From positions 30,661,150 through 30,725,149 of the forward strand of contig NC_049910.1 in assembly GCF_001411555.2 (NCBI RefSeq): DNA of 64,000 nucleotides, in the 5' to 3' direction. Shown piece by piece: positions 48,356 through 60,000 of this stretch (positions are counted from its first letter, which is position 1; each line of letters starts with the position of its first letter). Source of the DNA: Juglans regia. Taxonomy: Eukaryota; Streptophyta; Magnoliopsida; Fagales; Juglandaceae. A program made the translations under genes and the position numbers. Under the pieces are notes generated by a model. The model ran no database searches, was not told the origin of the DNA, and saw only the letters and a program-made list of their open reading frames with translations.

Positions 48356-49194
48356 AGCAGAAGCGGATGAACGGGTGGGGAATGTGAACGAGTCTCAACG
48401 GAGAGCATTCGTGGGTTTGAGGAGAGGTTTTTGGGACTTGATAGTTGGGAAAGAGGAGAAAATGCTTGAGATAGAAGCCATACTTAGATTGGAATGAGCG
48501 ATGATTACAATGTTGAGAGGTTTATGTTACAAATCCTTCATGTCTGCATTTGTTCGATTGTTTATTTTCATTTCCTCGACTCTTTATGAACAAAAATGGT
48601 TCCTACATGCTACTTTGGTGCGTTGTAAAGATTGTCTTCTAGTTCTGGGTGACATGGTTCACTGTGTGCACCGACCAAAACAAAACGTGTGTTTTGTAAA
48701 AAAAAAAGAAAAAAAAAGAAAAACAGCCACGTAAGGTGTGCAATGTGTGCACTGCTACAGTGGTTGCTCCCTAGTTTTACTCTGGGCTTATAGCCCCTTT
48801 TCATTCATGTTAGAAAAATTGTTTTGCAAAGCTCTAGCCTAGATCTCCTAAATGTCAATACTTTATGTGTTATGTCTTTTCTTTTTCTCTATACATTTCT
48901 CCTTAACTGCTTAGCAATACATTGTCATGCATATCTTGCCTCCCACATGCACCAGAATGAGGTTTCTTTCCTTACTAGAGGGTCACACTTCTTTGTCATT
49001 TTTTTTTCTTCTCAACTTCTCTTTCTATTTGTGCTAATTACTTATATGAAATCGGCGTTTCAATCCATATTGGACTGAATAATTCAAATAAGGAAAAAAG
49101 ATACTCTAAACTTTTTATTCGAATTGATCAAGAGCTTTATACTAGGAGTAGGCGGTGGGGAACGCCCCCCGCCACCCCTCGTCCATTGCCCCAG
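48356..49194. other. intergenic
   Basis: The first 100 bases may be the decayed upstream part of the carboxypeptidase fragment (a frame with TSPQTHECSPL lies here but cannot be confirmed). There is an A tract at 48700-48723. Near 49143, TAGGAGTAGGCGGTGGGG resembles a hAT-type end, but no partner was found. Confidence 0.35.
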
Positions 49195-50997
49195 TGTTAG
49201 GGACCTCGGTATAGTCCCTAAACACTATGTTCTTCTCTTTTTTATTCTCCTTGTGATGACCAAAGTGGTTAGCCCTCTTGCTTGGCCTTGAACAAAACGT
49301 GGCAATGATGGGTCCCTAGGTTAATGGAGGTTTGGTGTTTAGTGATGAAATAGTGTATGATGGTGATGAAAAGGTAATCTAAGTGATTAACTCAAGCACT
49401 TGAGTAGTGAGGCATGGCTAGAGTGGAGACTCTTGGAGTTGGCGCTACTTGTGATGTGATTAGGGTTTGGATGATGAGTGAGGCTAGATTTTGGATGGAA
49501 GATGGTTTGCCAAATTGTGGGAGGCAATTTAGGATGTGTATTTCGGCTATGGTAAGAAGGAATGGATTGATTGAGTGGTTGAATAAATTAGGATGATTCC
49601 TAGAATTAAGGGATTAAATATGGTAGGTATGACCAATCACATAAGATCAAGGTCTATGGATATGGAAGGGAATTAGGATTCCAAAAGTGTAGGAATCCTT
49701 ATATGGTAAGTGGGGGAATTCGGCTAGGACAATTGGAGAATGGAAGAAGGGCAATTTGGGGTATAGCCGAATATGGAAAGTATGGATGGCACTATGTAGG
49801 CGTATGGAGGTATTTGGGAGGTGAGAATTGTGCAAGAAAGTGTATGAACACAATAGAAAATATATGAACACTCAAGAACTTTGAATGAACACAATTGATA
49901 AACAAATCAACTTCAATTCATGAATTGCACAAAGTTGAAAGGAAACCTCATATATTGAATAAAATGAATCACACATACTCACAAATTGCAAGGTGATGAT
50001 TCTCTTCTTAGAATTCATGAATTTCACAAAAGTAGCCCAAGTGCATAAGTATCGAAAATATGATCTCAAAAATAATGTAGTCGTACTCTAGGAAAATTGT
50101 CAAAAGATGTAAACTAAATGACTAAGAGTCCTATTTATAGAGATTACAAAGTGGAAACTCCCAATAGGTCCTTTGAAATATAATTAAATAAAATAAATAA
50201 AGATAATAAAATAGCATGGTCTTGCATAGCCAATGTGGCCCGTGACATGCATTGGCCCATGGATGGTCTAGTGTGCATCATGGCCCACGGTTGGGCTTGT
50301 CTGGCTCATGTCTGATGGTGGGCACGACTTGGTGTCCTGTGTGGCATGCTGATGGGCATGGCATGGTGCCATGCTTTGGCCTGCTGGTAGGCAGGGCGTG
50401 GCGCTGTGCGTGGCCTACTGATTGGCATGGCATAGTGCCATACATTGGCCTACTGGTGGGCAAGGCGTGGTGCCGTGCGCTGGCTCAGCATGGCCCAGGC
50501 AGGCTGCCTGGGCGTTGATGCTATAAGGCATGGGTTGGTGCCATGCGCTGGATGGCATGCCCACTAGGCATGCCACTGACCTCTCCTGCAAGGCACGAGC
50601 TGGAGCCATACACTGGATGGCATGCCTGCTGAGGCATGCCACTAATCTCGCTGGCATGTTGTTGTGGCTACTGAGGGCTATCAAAGGCATGTCATGGCTC
50701 TGGCCATGGCATGCCTGCTGGGCGCTGGGGGCTGTCAAGGGCATGTAAGGGCTAGTGTTGTGGCATGCCTGCTGGCCTCTAGGGGTAGTCAAGGGCTGGG
50801 CACTAGGGCTGTCAAGGGCATGTCAAAGCTGGTGGCATAGCATGCCTGCTGGGCTGCCTTGGGGCGTGTCAGTGAGGCTATCCTAGCATGTCAACGATAG
50901 TGTCAAGGGCTTGCCTTGACATGTCAGGGGGCTATCTTGGCATGTCAATGGCAGTGTCGAGGTATGGCCCGGGGCCACTTTCCTAGGGGTTCTAACA
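49195..50997. mobile_element. LTR-like block, possible solo LTR (1.8 kb)
   Basis: It begins TGTTAGGGACC and ends GGGGTTCTAACA, i.e. TG...CA with inverted 6-bp tips TGTTAG/CTAACA. A sequence like CCTATTTATAGAGATTAC lies near 50130, and 50.2-50.9 kb is a GC-rich array of GGCATGCCTGCTGGGC-like variants. The flanking five bases (CCCAG and CCTGA) do not match well, so the bounds are uncertain. Open frames in the repetitive part are compositional. Confidence 0.42.
50220..50960. repeat. degenerate GC-rich array
   Basis: Variants of GGCATGCC(T/C)GCTGGGC, CTGTCAAGGGCATGTCA and GGCATGGCATGGTGCCATGC recur throughout, spaced 40-60 bases. Many contain GGCATGCC palindromes. Confidence 0.65.
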
Positions 50998-51808
50998 CCT
51001 GACTCCGCCTGGGCGGCACAGGCATCCCCGCCCTCACCATGCAGGGTTGGGGGACAGTCTAGGCCCAAACCCACACCCCACAGTCCTGGCTAGGCTTAAA
51101 CTTAGCCAAAAAAAATATAATTATATATATAATATATATACATGTCGTTTTGGTAACGATTTTTCAAAGAATAAATCGTCTCTCTTCCCCCCCCCCCTCC
51201 CCCCGGTTCGTCTCTCTTCCCCCTCTCTCTCTCTCTCTCTCTCTCTCTTAGTTCTTCTCTCACTCTCAAAGCCTCTCTCCCTCTCACATCCTCTTCTTGC
51301 CCTCTCCCTCCTCAACGTCCTCTTCTTCTTCCCCTCTCTCTCTCTAATTGATTGATTTGTTTGCGATTTGCGAATAATTTTTTTAGTAGTACTTTAGGAT
51401 TTTTTGTTGTATTTTTTTTTTTTCCCAATTGTGTCACATCCATGGGTGGGCGGTGCTGCGTTGGAAGGGGGGAGGGCAACCTCACCCTTTGCCCATGTTA
51501 TACAAAAGATAATTAACACATAAAGTACTAGACCCTATATCATTTTTTGGGCAATTCGTGTTATTCTAAAAATTTACACAAACAACGATAAATATTATAG
51601 ACCACATGCACTTTAGAGGGTGATCTCTCTCACGATTTCTCAAATGTTAATATCCCAATTAATGACTCTGAGTAGAGTAGGCCAGGTGAAATGCAAAGTC
51701 CACTCACATCCGAAGGCCTGCTTTAACTTTAGGGATAAGCATCCAACTACAAGAGCCTAATTGGTATTGTATAGGCAGTTCAAAGTGCGCCAGGACATCT
51801 ACATTAAA

Positions 51809-51855
<47 letters not shown>

Positions 51856-52354
51856 ATCCAAGTATCCCTAGTCATGTAAAGATTCTTTGTTCTCCATTAA
51901 TAAACTATGTTTTGGTGGCTATAGAAATAAACAAATTAGCTGATCTCATGATGATCTACCCCAATACTTATTCTCCCAAAAAGACTCCCATTATTATTAT
52001 TATTTTTATTATTGCTCTTTTTTTTATTTTTCTAATATTAATGCAAGCTAACGATCAGAGATTAATATTAGAGAGATAATATTCAAAATAAAACAACATA
52101 TAATATAAATGGGTTTCCTTGACAAAGGTAACCTTTTATTACAGTGGATGGATCGGGATAATTTCCTTAAGACATGACGGACATGACAAATTCCCATTAC
52201 AATATATGAAAAAAGAAGATCAAATTAAGTAGATCAGCAGCTGCAGATCACCACAGTACATGATAAGACGCAGGAAAAGCACCTGACTTTTATTCACTAA
52301 TAATTAATTAATACTGTAAGTAACTGGAACTTCTTCTATATATAAAAATGGTAA
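50998..52354. other. intergenic with simple repeats
   Basis: C-rich and (CT)n tracts lie at 51187-51248 and a (TA)n tract at 51812-51851. CCGCCTGGGCGGCACAGGC at 51004 and GTGGGCGGTGCTGCG near 51446 may belong to one decayed transposon. No gene was found; open frames over the CT tract are artefacts. The last 300 bases probably include the 3' UTR of the minus-strand HPt gene. Confidence 0.4.
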
Positions 52355-52689
52355 TTAATCTGCCGACGGCTTTGATCCAACTTCTTCCTTGTCTCCGCTT
52401 GTCGACGTTCCTTCATTTTTTGGGGAGTTAGAGTCAGCCGACTCGGAAGGTAGATCTTTAGGTCGCAAAAGCTGCAAAATCACCAGAAAACAAATCAACA
52501 TTTGACACTCATGTTCATCATTTATCTGCAAGTACGCCCAACCAAGCCATGAAAACTAGTTTTGGCTCCATGTGATAGCGAGAGAGAAAGAGAGATCAAA
52601 CCCCTATATAGGCGTCCAGCTTATACTTCAGCATGGAAAACTCTTCTTTCACCCGTGAGAGTGCAGCCCTAACCCTGCATGCGCGCGCG

Positions 52690-52725
<36 letters not shown>

Positions 52726-53508
52726 ATGATCATTTTTGCATATATTTACTCTAAATCATGATATGAAAGAAAGGAAATTAAATAAAAAGTCAGTCGAAAA
52801 AGTAGTAGTACTAGTAGTATTGAAAACATATATAAACATTACCCTCCAATGTCAATGGCATCTTCCCTCAAACAAGCCAACATTTTAACAATTTCTGCGT
52901 CCACCCTCTCAGCACCAATGCTGCAGATACCAGTGATGAATTTTTCCCAATATAATCATAATTATAATTAGAAAATACAATAAAAAAATTCAAAAGATGA
53001 TCAGAAGAGAAGAATAATTACATGATTTGCAAGTATATATACTCTGCATTAATATTATGACTGCATGCATGCATGTTGACATGATGGATGGATTTAATTT
53101 GTAAAAGAATATAATTTTTAATTTTTAATTTTTTTTTAAATTAAATCTTGTCGAGGTGTGGATGGAGAATTAATGTGTGCTTCAAACAGAGTTGCAACTA
53201 TATATATATATAAAGATCAATAGGAAAATAAATACCTGACAATACTGCCTTTGAACTTATAAATACACCTATTCAGCTCAACGAGATCAAGCGGGGTTTC
53301 CTCCCTATAAATATATGTTGAAAAAACGTAGCCCAATGTTATAATTTTAATCATTAATAATTTCCAGCTAATGATCAATTAAAGCCTAAATAGGGAATTT
53401 GAAGGTGCATGCAGTTAATTGTGACTATTTTTCAAAGAAATAAACAAAATGAATAAGGTTTTATTATTCATGTAGTGCATGAAAATTAATACAAACCAAT
53501 TTCATATA

Positions 53509-53539
<31 letters not shown>

Positions 53540-54121
53540 GCGTACGATCACTTACAATGCTTGTTCAATGCAAGTTATTTCATCTGGGGCCTGACTGAGA
53601 AACAAGTTGACAATACCCTCGACGAAGTCGGGGTTGTCCCGATCATCCTCCAATTTCTCCACTTCAATGAACTGTTCATTAAGAAAACCCTGCATGCATG
53701 CGATTTCCCCAACATCATTCCGTTGCTGATCAGAATCTGATCATGAATTACTTTGAACGTATGTGTTTCTGGAGATTAATGCCAGAGTATATATAAATAT
53801 ATATATATATATATATCAAATTAAATAGCTGATGAGATTGATCATCTAAAACTTGGTATATATATATATATGGATGATCAAGAGTAATTGATGAAAAACA
53901 CTACTGAGATTAATTAATTAGCCATAAAATAATTAAATTCTCATCTTTATACGAAGATAGATAGATAGATATCGCAATAAGCTGTAATTTGCAGCATGGT
54001 ACTCTATAATTTTATATGTTTTATAAAAAGAAAAATAAAAATAAAAGAAGAGAATGACCTCAACAAAGAGGGACGTCCTAAAGCTGGCAATCTGTTGCTT
54101 CAAGTTGAAATTACTGGCCAT
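52355..54121 (-). CDS. histidine-containing phosphotransfer (AHP-like) protein with Tyr at the His site: pseudo-HPt
   Basis: Six exons fit GT-AG rules: 54121-54059, 53689-53556, 53304-53236, 52920-52843, 52674-52602, 52471-52355; 534 nt, 177 residues. Six exons is the usual plant AHP layout. The HPt core is clear: FVEGFLNEQF (19-28), NPDFVEGIVNLFL, then IYKFKGSIVSIGAERV (80-95), then the helix LSRVKEEFSMLKYKLDAY. Active AHPs read HQLKGSSSSIGA here, with His carrying the phosphate between cytokinin receptor kinases and response regulators. This protein has Tyr81 in place of that His, while Lys84 and Gly85 are kept. By analogy with AHP6, which has Asn and inhibits cytokinin signalling, it may compete with active HPts; that is inference. 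The C-terminal tail (about 140-177) is rich in Ser, Lys and Glu. Start context CACCATGG is strong. Confidence 0.88.
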
Positions 54122-54230
54122 GGTGATTAAAGCACTACTGATGAGAATTATATTAGCCAAGCAGGCAAAATAATTGAAGGAAACCACGTGTTTTAAGTAT
54201 GCATTAATGAATTCTAAATATTATAAAGTA
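54122..54230 (-). promoter_or_regulatory. upstream region of the HPt gene
   Basis: On the minus strand CTTTATAATA at about 54228-54219 is a candidate TATA box roughly 100 bases before the start codon. A G-box core CACGTG lies at 54185-54190, between them. Assigned by position and consensus only. Confidence 0.35.
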
Positions 54231-54235
54231 TTACG

Positions 54236-54274
<39 letters not shown>

Positions 54275-54584
54275 GGAACAATTTGTTAGTTTTTGATATA
54301 CTAACGACGGTCACGCTTAGTAACACTAACCAAGAGGCAACAATCAAAGAAACATAAGAAAACTATGACTAGGTAGGGCATATCAAGTACGTGACAACAA
54401 TTCATAAATTTGAAATGTAACACGACAATTTTGAGATAACAAGTCATGCATCTCATCAAGAGATATCATGACTAACCGTGAAGTAAATAGATCATCATGT
54501 TATATATAATATTAATTACATGACTCTCATCTCACTCAAGTAGTACTATATTGATCATGTACTATAGTATATATGTTATAATTA
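54231..54584. other. intergenic with CA/TA microsatellite
   Basis: (CA)n followed by (TA)n at 54237-54274. Nothing else was recognised. Confidence 0.4.
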
Positions 54585-54763
54585 AGAGTAATATTATATA
54601 CAATCTTGGAGTGTGCAGACGTTCCCACATGCATCCTTTGAAAAAAGTGAGGACCACCATTAAAAAAATAATTTTTTCATGTGAGTTACAGATTTATCCA
54701 TTTTTTTTAAAAGAAGTACACGGAAACCGTATACTCAACGAAGACTGCAAATATCATTTCTCT
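54585..54763 (+). repeat. MITE-D copy 1
   Basis: It contains TCTTGGAGTGTGCAGACG, GAAAAAAGTGAGGACCACCA, an AAAAAATAATTTTTTCATGTG centre and GCAAATATCATTTCTC. The complementary order of the same phrases occurs at 59002-59150, so the two are copies in opposite orientation. Its halves are imperfect inverted repeats. Confidence 0.65.
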
Positions 54764-55393
54764 ATTATTAACTTTAGTTTTAGTGTTTCGTTGAAAGGCA
54801 CGAAAACTTTCTAGCCTTAAAGTAGAGCACAAAGTAAAATGGAAACCTTAAGAACCAAAGCAAAACAAATTTATGTCACATAGAGATCATCAATGTACAA
54901 TTTGTTAAAAAAAAATGCACCACACATGATTTTTTGGATCTAATCTAAAATGCTAAAATATAAATTCGTAAATTTTCAAGACCATTATGGTGGAGATTGT
55001 GCAATGGCGTGGATTGTGGAGCTAGCTGAGAACTACAAAGTTTGTAATCGTCGACTCAACATAATTTGTTAAAGCTTCGGGAGCTTGACTTGTAGAAATA
55101 AGTAGTATACGTGGAAGTGATAAGTTATATCTTGTACGAATTATATATACAGATGTTAAATTCTTACTGATTGTTAAGAATAATGCTGGAATATAAAGGT
55201 TTAGGACATGCAAGCCCATTGAAAAAATAATGATCCACTTTAAAGAAGTGGGTCTTTTTAAATGATTTCATTTTTTTTTTTCAAATGACTTACACAAGAC
55301 TTGCACGTTATGTCATTTTCTTATATAGAAAAATGATGCATTGGGTTTCATTAACCCATATGGGGAAGTAACTTGATAGTTATGGCCGCTTAG
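54764..55393. other. intergenic, nothing recognised
   Basis: No coding, RNA or repeat signal stands out. Confidence 0.3.
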
Positions 55394-55965
55394 AGCATCT
55401 TTAATGAATTAGTAAATTTTAAAAAATTATTTCAAATAATTATTAGGACATAAAAATTGATAGCATTGAATTAGGCAAATTCCAAAAAGATAGACTTCAG
55501 CTACCGTAGATTTATATTTTTGGTTATATTTTGATGTGCATTGTAATACTATCAAATCAATTATTTACTATTATTTCATATCTCTATTCTGACTTTTTCT
55601 CTTTCTACTAAAATCTATGAATGAAAAAAAGGTCTAAATAAAATTAAATAAATTAGATAATTAAAATTAAATAAATAGATATAATGGTAAAATATGATAA
55701 AATTAAATAAATTAATAATTAAAAAATAAAATTAATATTATTTTATTACTATATACTGAATAAATAGATAATTTAATATAAAGATTTGATATAAATGAAA
55801 TAACTAAAATCAAATTTATCTAATATTATTTTATTATTATATAATGAATAAATAAATAATCTAATATAAATATTTAATATAAATAAAATAACCTAAACGA
55901 AATTCATTTCATATTAACTAAAACTTAGATTTAACTTCGACTATTCCAATAAAAGTGCTCTTTGT
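55394..55965. repeat. MITE-A copy 4 (reverse orientation)
   Basis: It begins AGAGCATCTTTAATGAATTA and ends CTATTCCAATAAAAGTGCTCT. The interior is the family's AT-rich body in inverse order (for example TATATAATGAATAAATAAAT, AAATTTATCTAATATTATT). Confidence 0.6.
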
Positions 55966-57099
55966 TGGGCTTGACTAATGGGTAGGTTGGTTAGGGGCCA
56001 TGATGTAACGAATAGGTGGGAAGCCTTTGTAATTGGCAATTTGCCATTGAGAAATAATACCAATTGCAGTTCTTGGAGGTCTTGTTTCCTCAGAAAACCA
56101 GCGTGTGGTGTGATTTTCTTTCTTCAATTATTTCTCAACTTCAAGACTACAATTATGAGCAGTGCTGAGGAAGGTCTAGAAACCCATTATCCACTGTAGT
56201 ATACACATGTTAAAGATGTAAAAAATACTTTTATTACGAGTTAAGCCCTCATTAATTTTTACAAATACAGATAAAATAAAATAAATTGAAATAAAAATTT
56301 AAAGTTGAATAAAATATTATTAGAATATATTTTTTAATATTATTTTTTTTTAATTTAAAAAAATTAATTTATTTATTATATTTTATGTAAAAATTTAAAA
56401 AAATTATAATGATAATATAAGATGAAAAATTTTGTGAAAATAAGCTAAACATAAGTATTTTTGTAATTAATAAAAGTAGGGTTTTGGGTTCTTCCCAGCA
56501 CACAAAATCTGAAGGAAAAAAATGACAACAAAATCTGACCAGAAAAAATTATTGAATTTACGAGGAAACTGGACAAGGACAGCCATCTAGTAATTGGACA
56601 GTTTCTTTCTATTATCTATTTAGTTAGGCTAGTTTCCTCCTTTGTTTACTTACCTGATACCTCTCTCACTGGGGCCCAAGTAAAGGAGAATGGTAATTTG
56701 GACCTGAGAGAAGTAAAGCAAATAGCTTTAGAAAGAAAGATGTTTGTTTCATACATGCCAATATTTCTTACCCTCTTTCTTCTGTTCGTTCATGTGAACA
56801 GTGAGGAACACTTTTGTCCTTTTTTCTTAGTTTTTCCTTGACCAAGCCCAATTAAAACGGAGGATTGATCCAGTCTTCGCCGTAACAAACCAACTATATA
56901 TGGTGGTCACGGAGCAGTAGAGTTTTGCTGGTCAGCACTGTACAGGGGATGATACCAAATTGTGTACAAAAGGGGCATGTCCATGTTTAGAACAAGCGCA
57001 ATTTCATCAGATCATTCCTGCCTCCCTTTATCAAACAACTTCAAAAGTGTATGTATGAAAGAGAGATTCATTTCCATTCATTCACCCACTCCCTTTCTT
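55966..57099. other. intergenic and 3' flank of the PP2C gene
   Basis: A degenerate MITE-B copy occupies about 56250-56455 (TTTAAAGTTGAATAAAATAT). The rest has no gene. The 3' UTR of the minus-strand PP2C gene probably lies just below 57100. Confidence 0.4.
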
Positions 57100-60000
57100 T
57101 CATTGCCGTTGCTGGCGCTTTCTCTTTGATTTCAGGTCAACAACAATGATGGAAATGTTGTCAGAACTGTTTCTTCCATACGCTATCTCAGTGAGATTGT
57201 TAGCAACAAATTGTGCTGGAGAAACCTCATCAGTTGTCGTGGATGATCTGCGCCGCCTTCTTAGAAGACGGCGAGCCACCTCTCCAACTTCTTCATTGGT
57301 CATGACATCCCAAAGCCCGTCACTAGCCAAAATCAAACACTCATCCTCATCTGTCCTTTCCATGAAAGTGGTCTCAGGCACTGGAATTATCCACGGCCTT
57401 AAATACCGATCACCTGAAACATAGCCACTGAGCAATAAGTACTACTACAATAGAGATGATAATGCTAGTTATTAAAACTGGATTTCAGATCTCCCAATAT
57501 CAGTTCAAGCAGATTCCTGGGACGTTCTTCTTAATAGTCACGCAAGCACCCAATGGGTGGAGGAGGGTGAGATATGACTGATGAATATCTCTGCTTCATG
57601 AGATGTGATCAGAGACCACTTGTACCTACCACTAGGGATTCAAAAATATCCTAGTTGGACTTTGCAATGATATTAGTGAAAGCATGTATAGTTGTGTTGA
57701 TCAATGATCCATGGAAGATAAAAGCTTTACTGGGGTCGAACAAGAGATACAAGAATAGGAGAAACAGAGATAAAAGAACACCTATTGCTCTGGACATAGC
57801 AAGGACTCCAAACACCCTAGCACCATTCCAGTTTATGACTTTCCCATCCTCTCCTTCAATTCTCATGAGTTCGTCTGGTCTATCGGGCTGTAAAAGCAGC
57901 AGACAACAAGAAGTTTCCTCAATCGTGTCAATATAAAACCATTGATAATATGAACAAAAGGACTATCATCTGAACAGCAGAAAGTCGTTGGTTAATTGGC
58001 TTTCCTTTTTCCCATCTTCTTCACCCTTCTCCGTAGTTTATGGACAAGTTCAATCTTTTCCAACCCCATGCACTATCCAGGCAAATACTATAGTTTGTTA
58101 TGTACATAATGGGCCATATGACTTTTCTATTAATACTATATCTGCAATATATATAACTATCCCCCGGATATGTAATTATAAATCACAAAACTTGACAAGG
58201 TTGAGTCCATAAAGTCCAATGAAACTTCTACTGCAACGCATCGATCAAACAAAATAACATCAGTAAGACAATTAGAGCTCTCTTTCAATTCTATGAAGAA
58301 CGGAAAAGGATAAAAGGGTATTTGATTCGACCTTCTGATCGACAGTTAAGGGGATTGTTTGAGTCCCTCGACAGAGAATTGCCCTTGAGTCGCCACAGTT
58401 GGATGCCATAATCTGGCATCCCGATAGAACAACCACAACTGCAGTTGATCCAACCATTTCTGGTGCAGCTGCCTCTGAGATCTCATTGTCAGTCCTCTCA
58501 AACCCACTAGAGAATGCTGACTCCCACCTCCTCTGCCATTCAAAGCCGTCAACTGTTTCCCGATCCCACTCTTCTGCTATCATTTCATGCATTCTTTCTG
58601 CACAAAACTTAGCCACCTAGGAAACAACCACCCAAGTTAAGCTCTCAAATTGTCACATTATGAGGTTTGGGAATAACAAAATCATTAAAGTTGTGAAGAA
58701 AAGAAATTAACTAAAGGTGGGGCAGGCTGATCTTCAGGAGTAAGGCTTATGTCAACGTAAAAAATTACTAGCTGTGTCATCTTGTGTGAATGGAAAAATT
58801 ATTAGGTATTCTCTAAGTACAAATGGCGTGATGATCTTATCCTATGACATATTGTCATGCAATTAAAATTACTTGTGTCAGCACCAGTTTTAATTGAAAT
58901 ATCTTATAATATGATAAGATCAATACCACGTATCCATACTCCAATAATATATGATAATTACACGTGTGAATGAGCGAACAAAATTGACTACAAAAAATAA
59001 AAGAAATGATATTTACAATTGTGGAGTGCGCAATCCCTTTAAGAAAAAAGAATAAATATGAGACCCACATGAAAAAAATTAATTTTTTATAATGAACCTC
59101 ACTATTTTTCAAAATGATTGCGCAGCGTTTGCACACTCTATGAAAAATTACACAAAAACTAAAGAGTATTACTACAAATACATGAAGAAAAATGACTGAA
59201 AAATAGAATACTCACGTGTTACTGTTCATAGACACGTAAACAAGAAGGCATATTGACTATGAACAGTATGCATACGTGAGTACTCTTTTTCCGTCCGTAT
59301 TTTTCTGTCCATAGACTTATTATTTCTCATAAATAAATAGATCTCATACACCCATTTCTTAATAGGACACATCTAGTCACTCTCGATTTTACTCAACTCG
59401 GTCTTAAGGTATAATAGCGACGAACTTCCCTTGACACGAATGATGAAAATGATCTGATCACCAAAAAAATAGATGTCTTCATATGTGTACGTGCATGAAC
59501 CAAGTTCGAAATACTTAATAAATATTTTCTTAATTTATTGTAACGTAATATTCCACTGGAAGTTACTTACCCATAAAAAAAAATCCATAAATATGGTAGA
59601 TAGACATTCGAATAATTGTTAGATACAAATATACTCTATGCACTACTCTCAATCTATACTATAGAGTATGCAAAGAATTTTTTTTAATATTTTTTATACT
59701 ATAGATAATCTCAACTTATCTACGCTATAAATAAGCTATAGATAAGTTGAGATTAAAGTTAAAAATTAAATAAAATATTATTAAAATATTTTATTAATAT
59801 TTTTTATTTTAAAATTTAAAAAAATTAAATTATTTATTTTATTTTATATAAAAATTTAATAAAATTATAATAATTAAATGAGATAAATTAAAAAAATTTC
59901 TGTAAACAAACGAGGCGTCAAGTTAATGAAAATTTATATGAATATCACATCAATATTTATCACTCAATAATATAACGTCGACGCTACAGCAGCAGAACTA

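Noticed and set aside
50252..50792. Overlapping long open frames in the GC-rich array
   Set aside because: All come from degenerate repeats with Trp/Gly/His-rich composition; they look compositional rather than coding.
51047..51355. Open frames on both strands over the CT-rich tract
   Set aside because: They arise from the (CT)n and C-rich simple repeats and have no domain or splice context.
49143..51460. One large hAT element bounded by GGCGG-rich ends
   Set aside because: TAGGAGTAGGCGG at 49143 and GTGGGCGGTGC near 51446 are suggestive, but no inverted end or 8-bp duplication could be matched.
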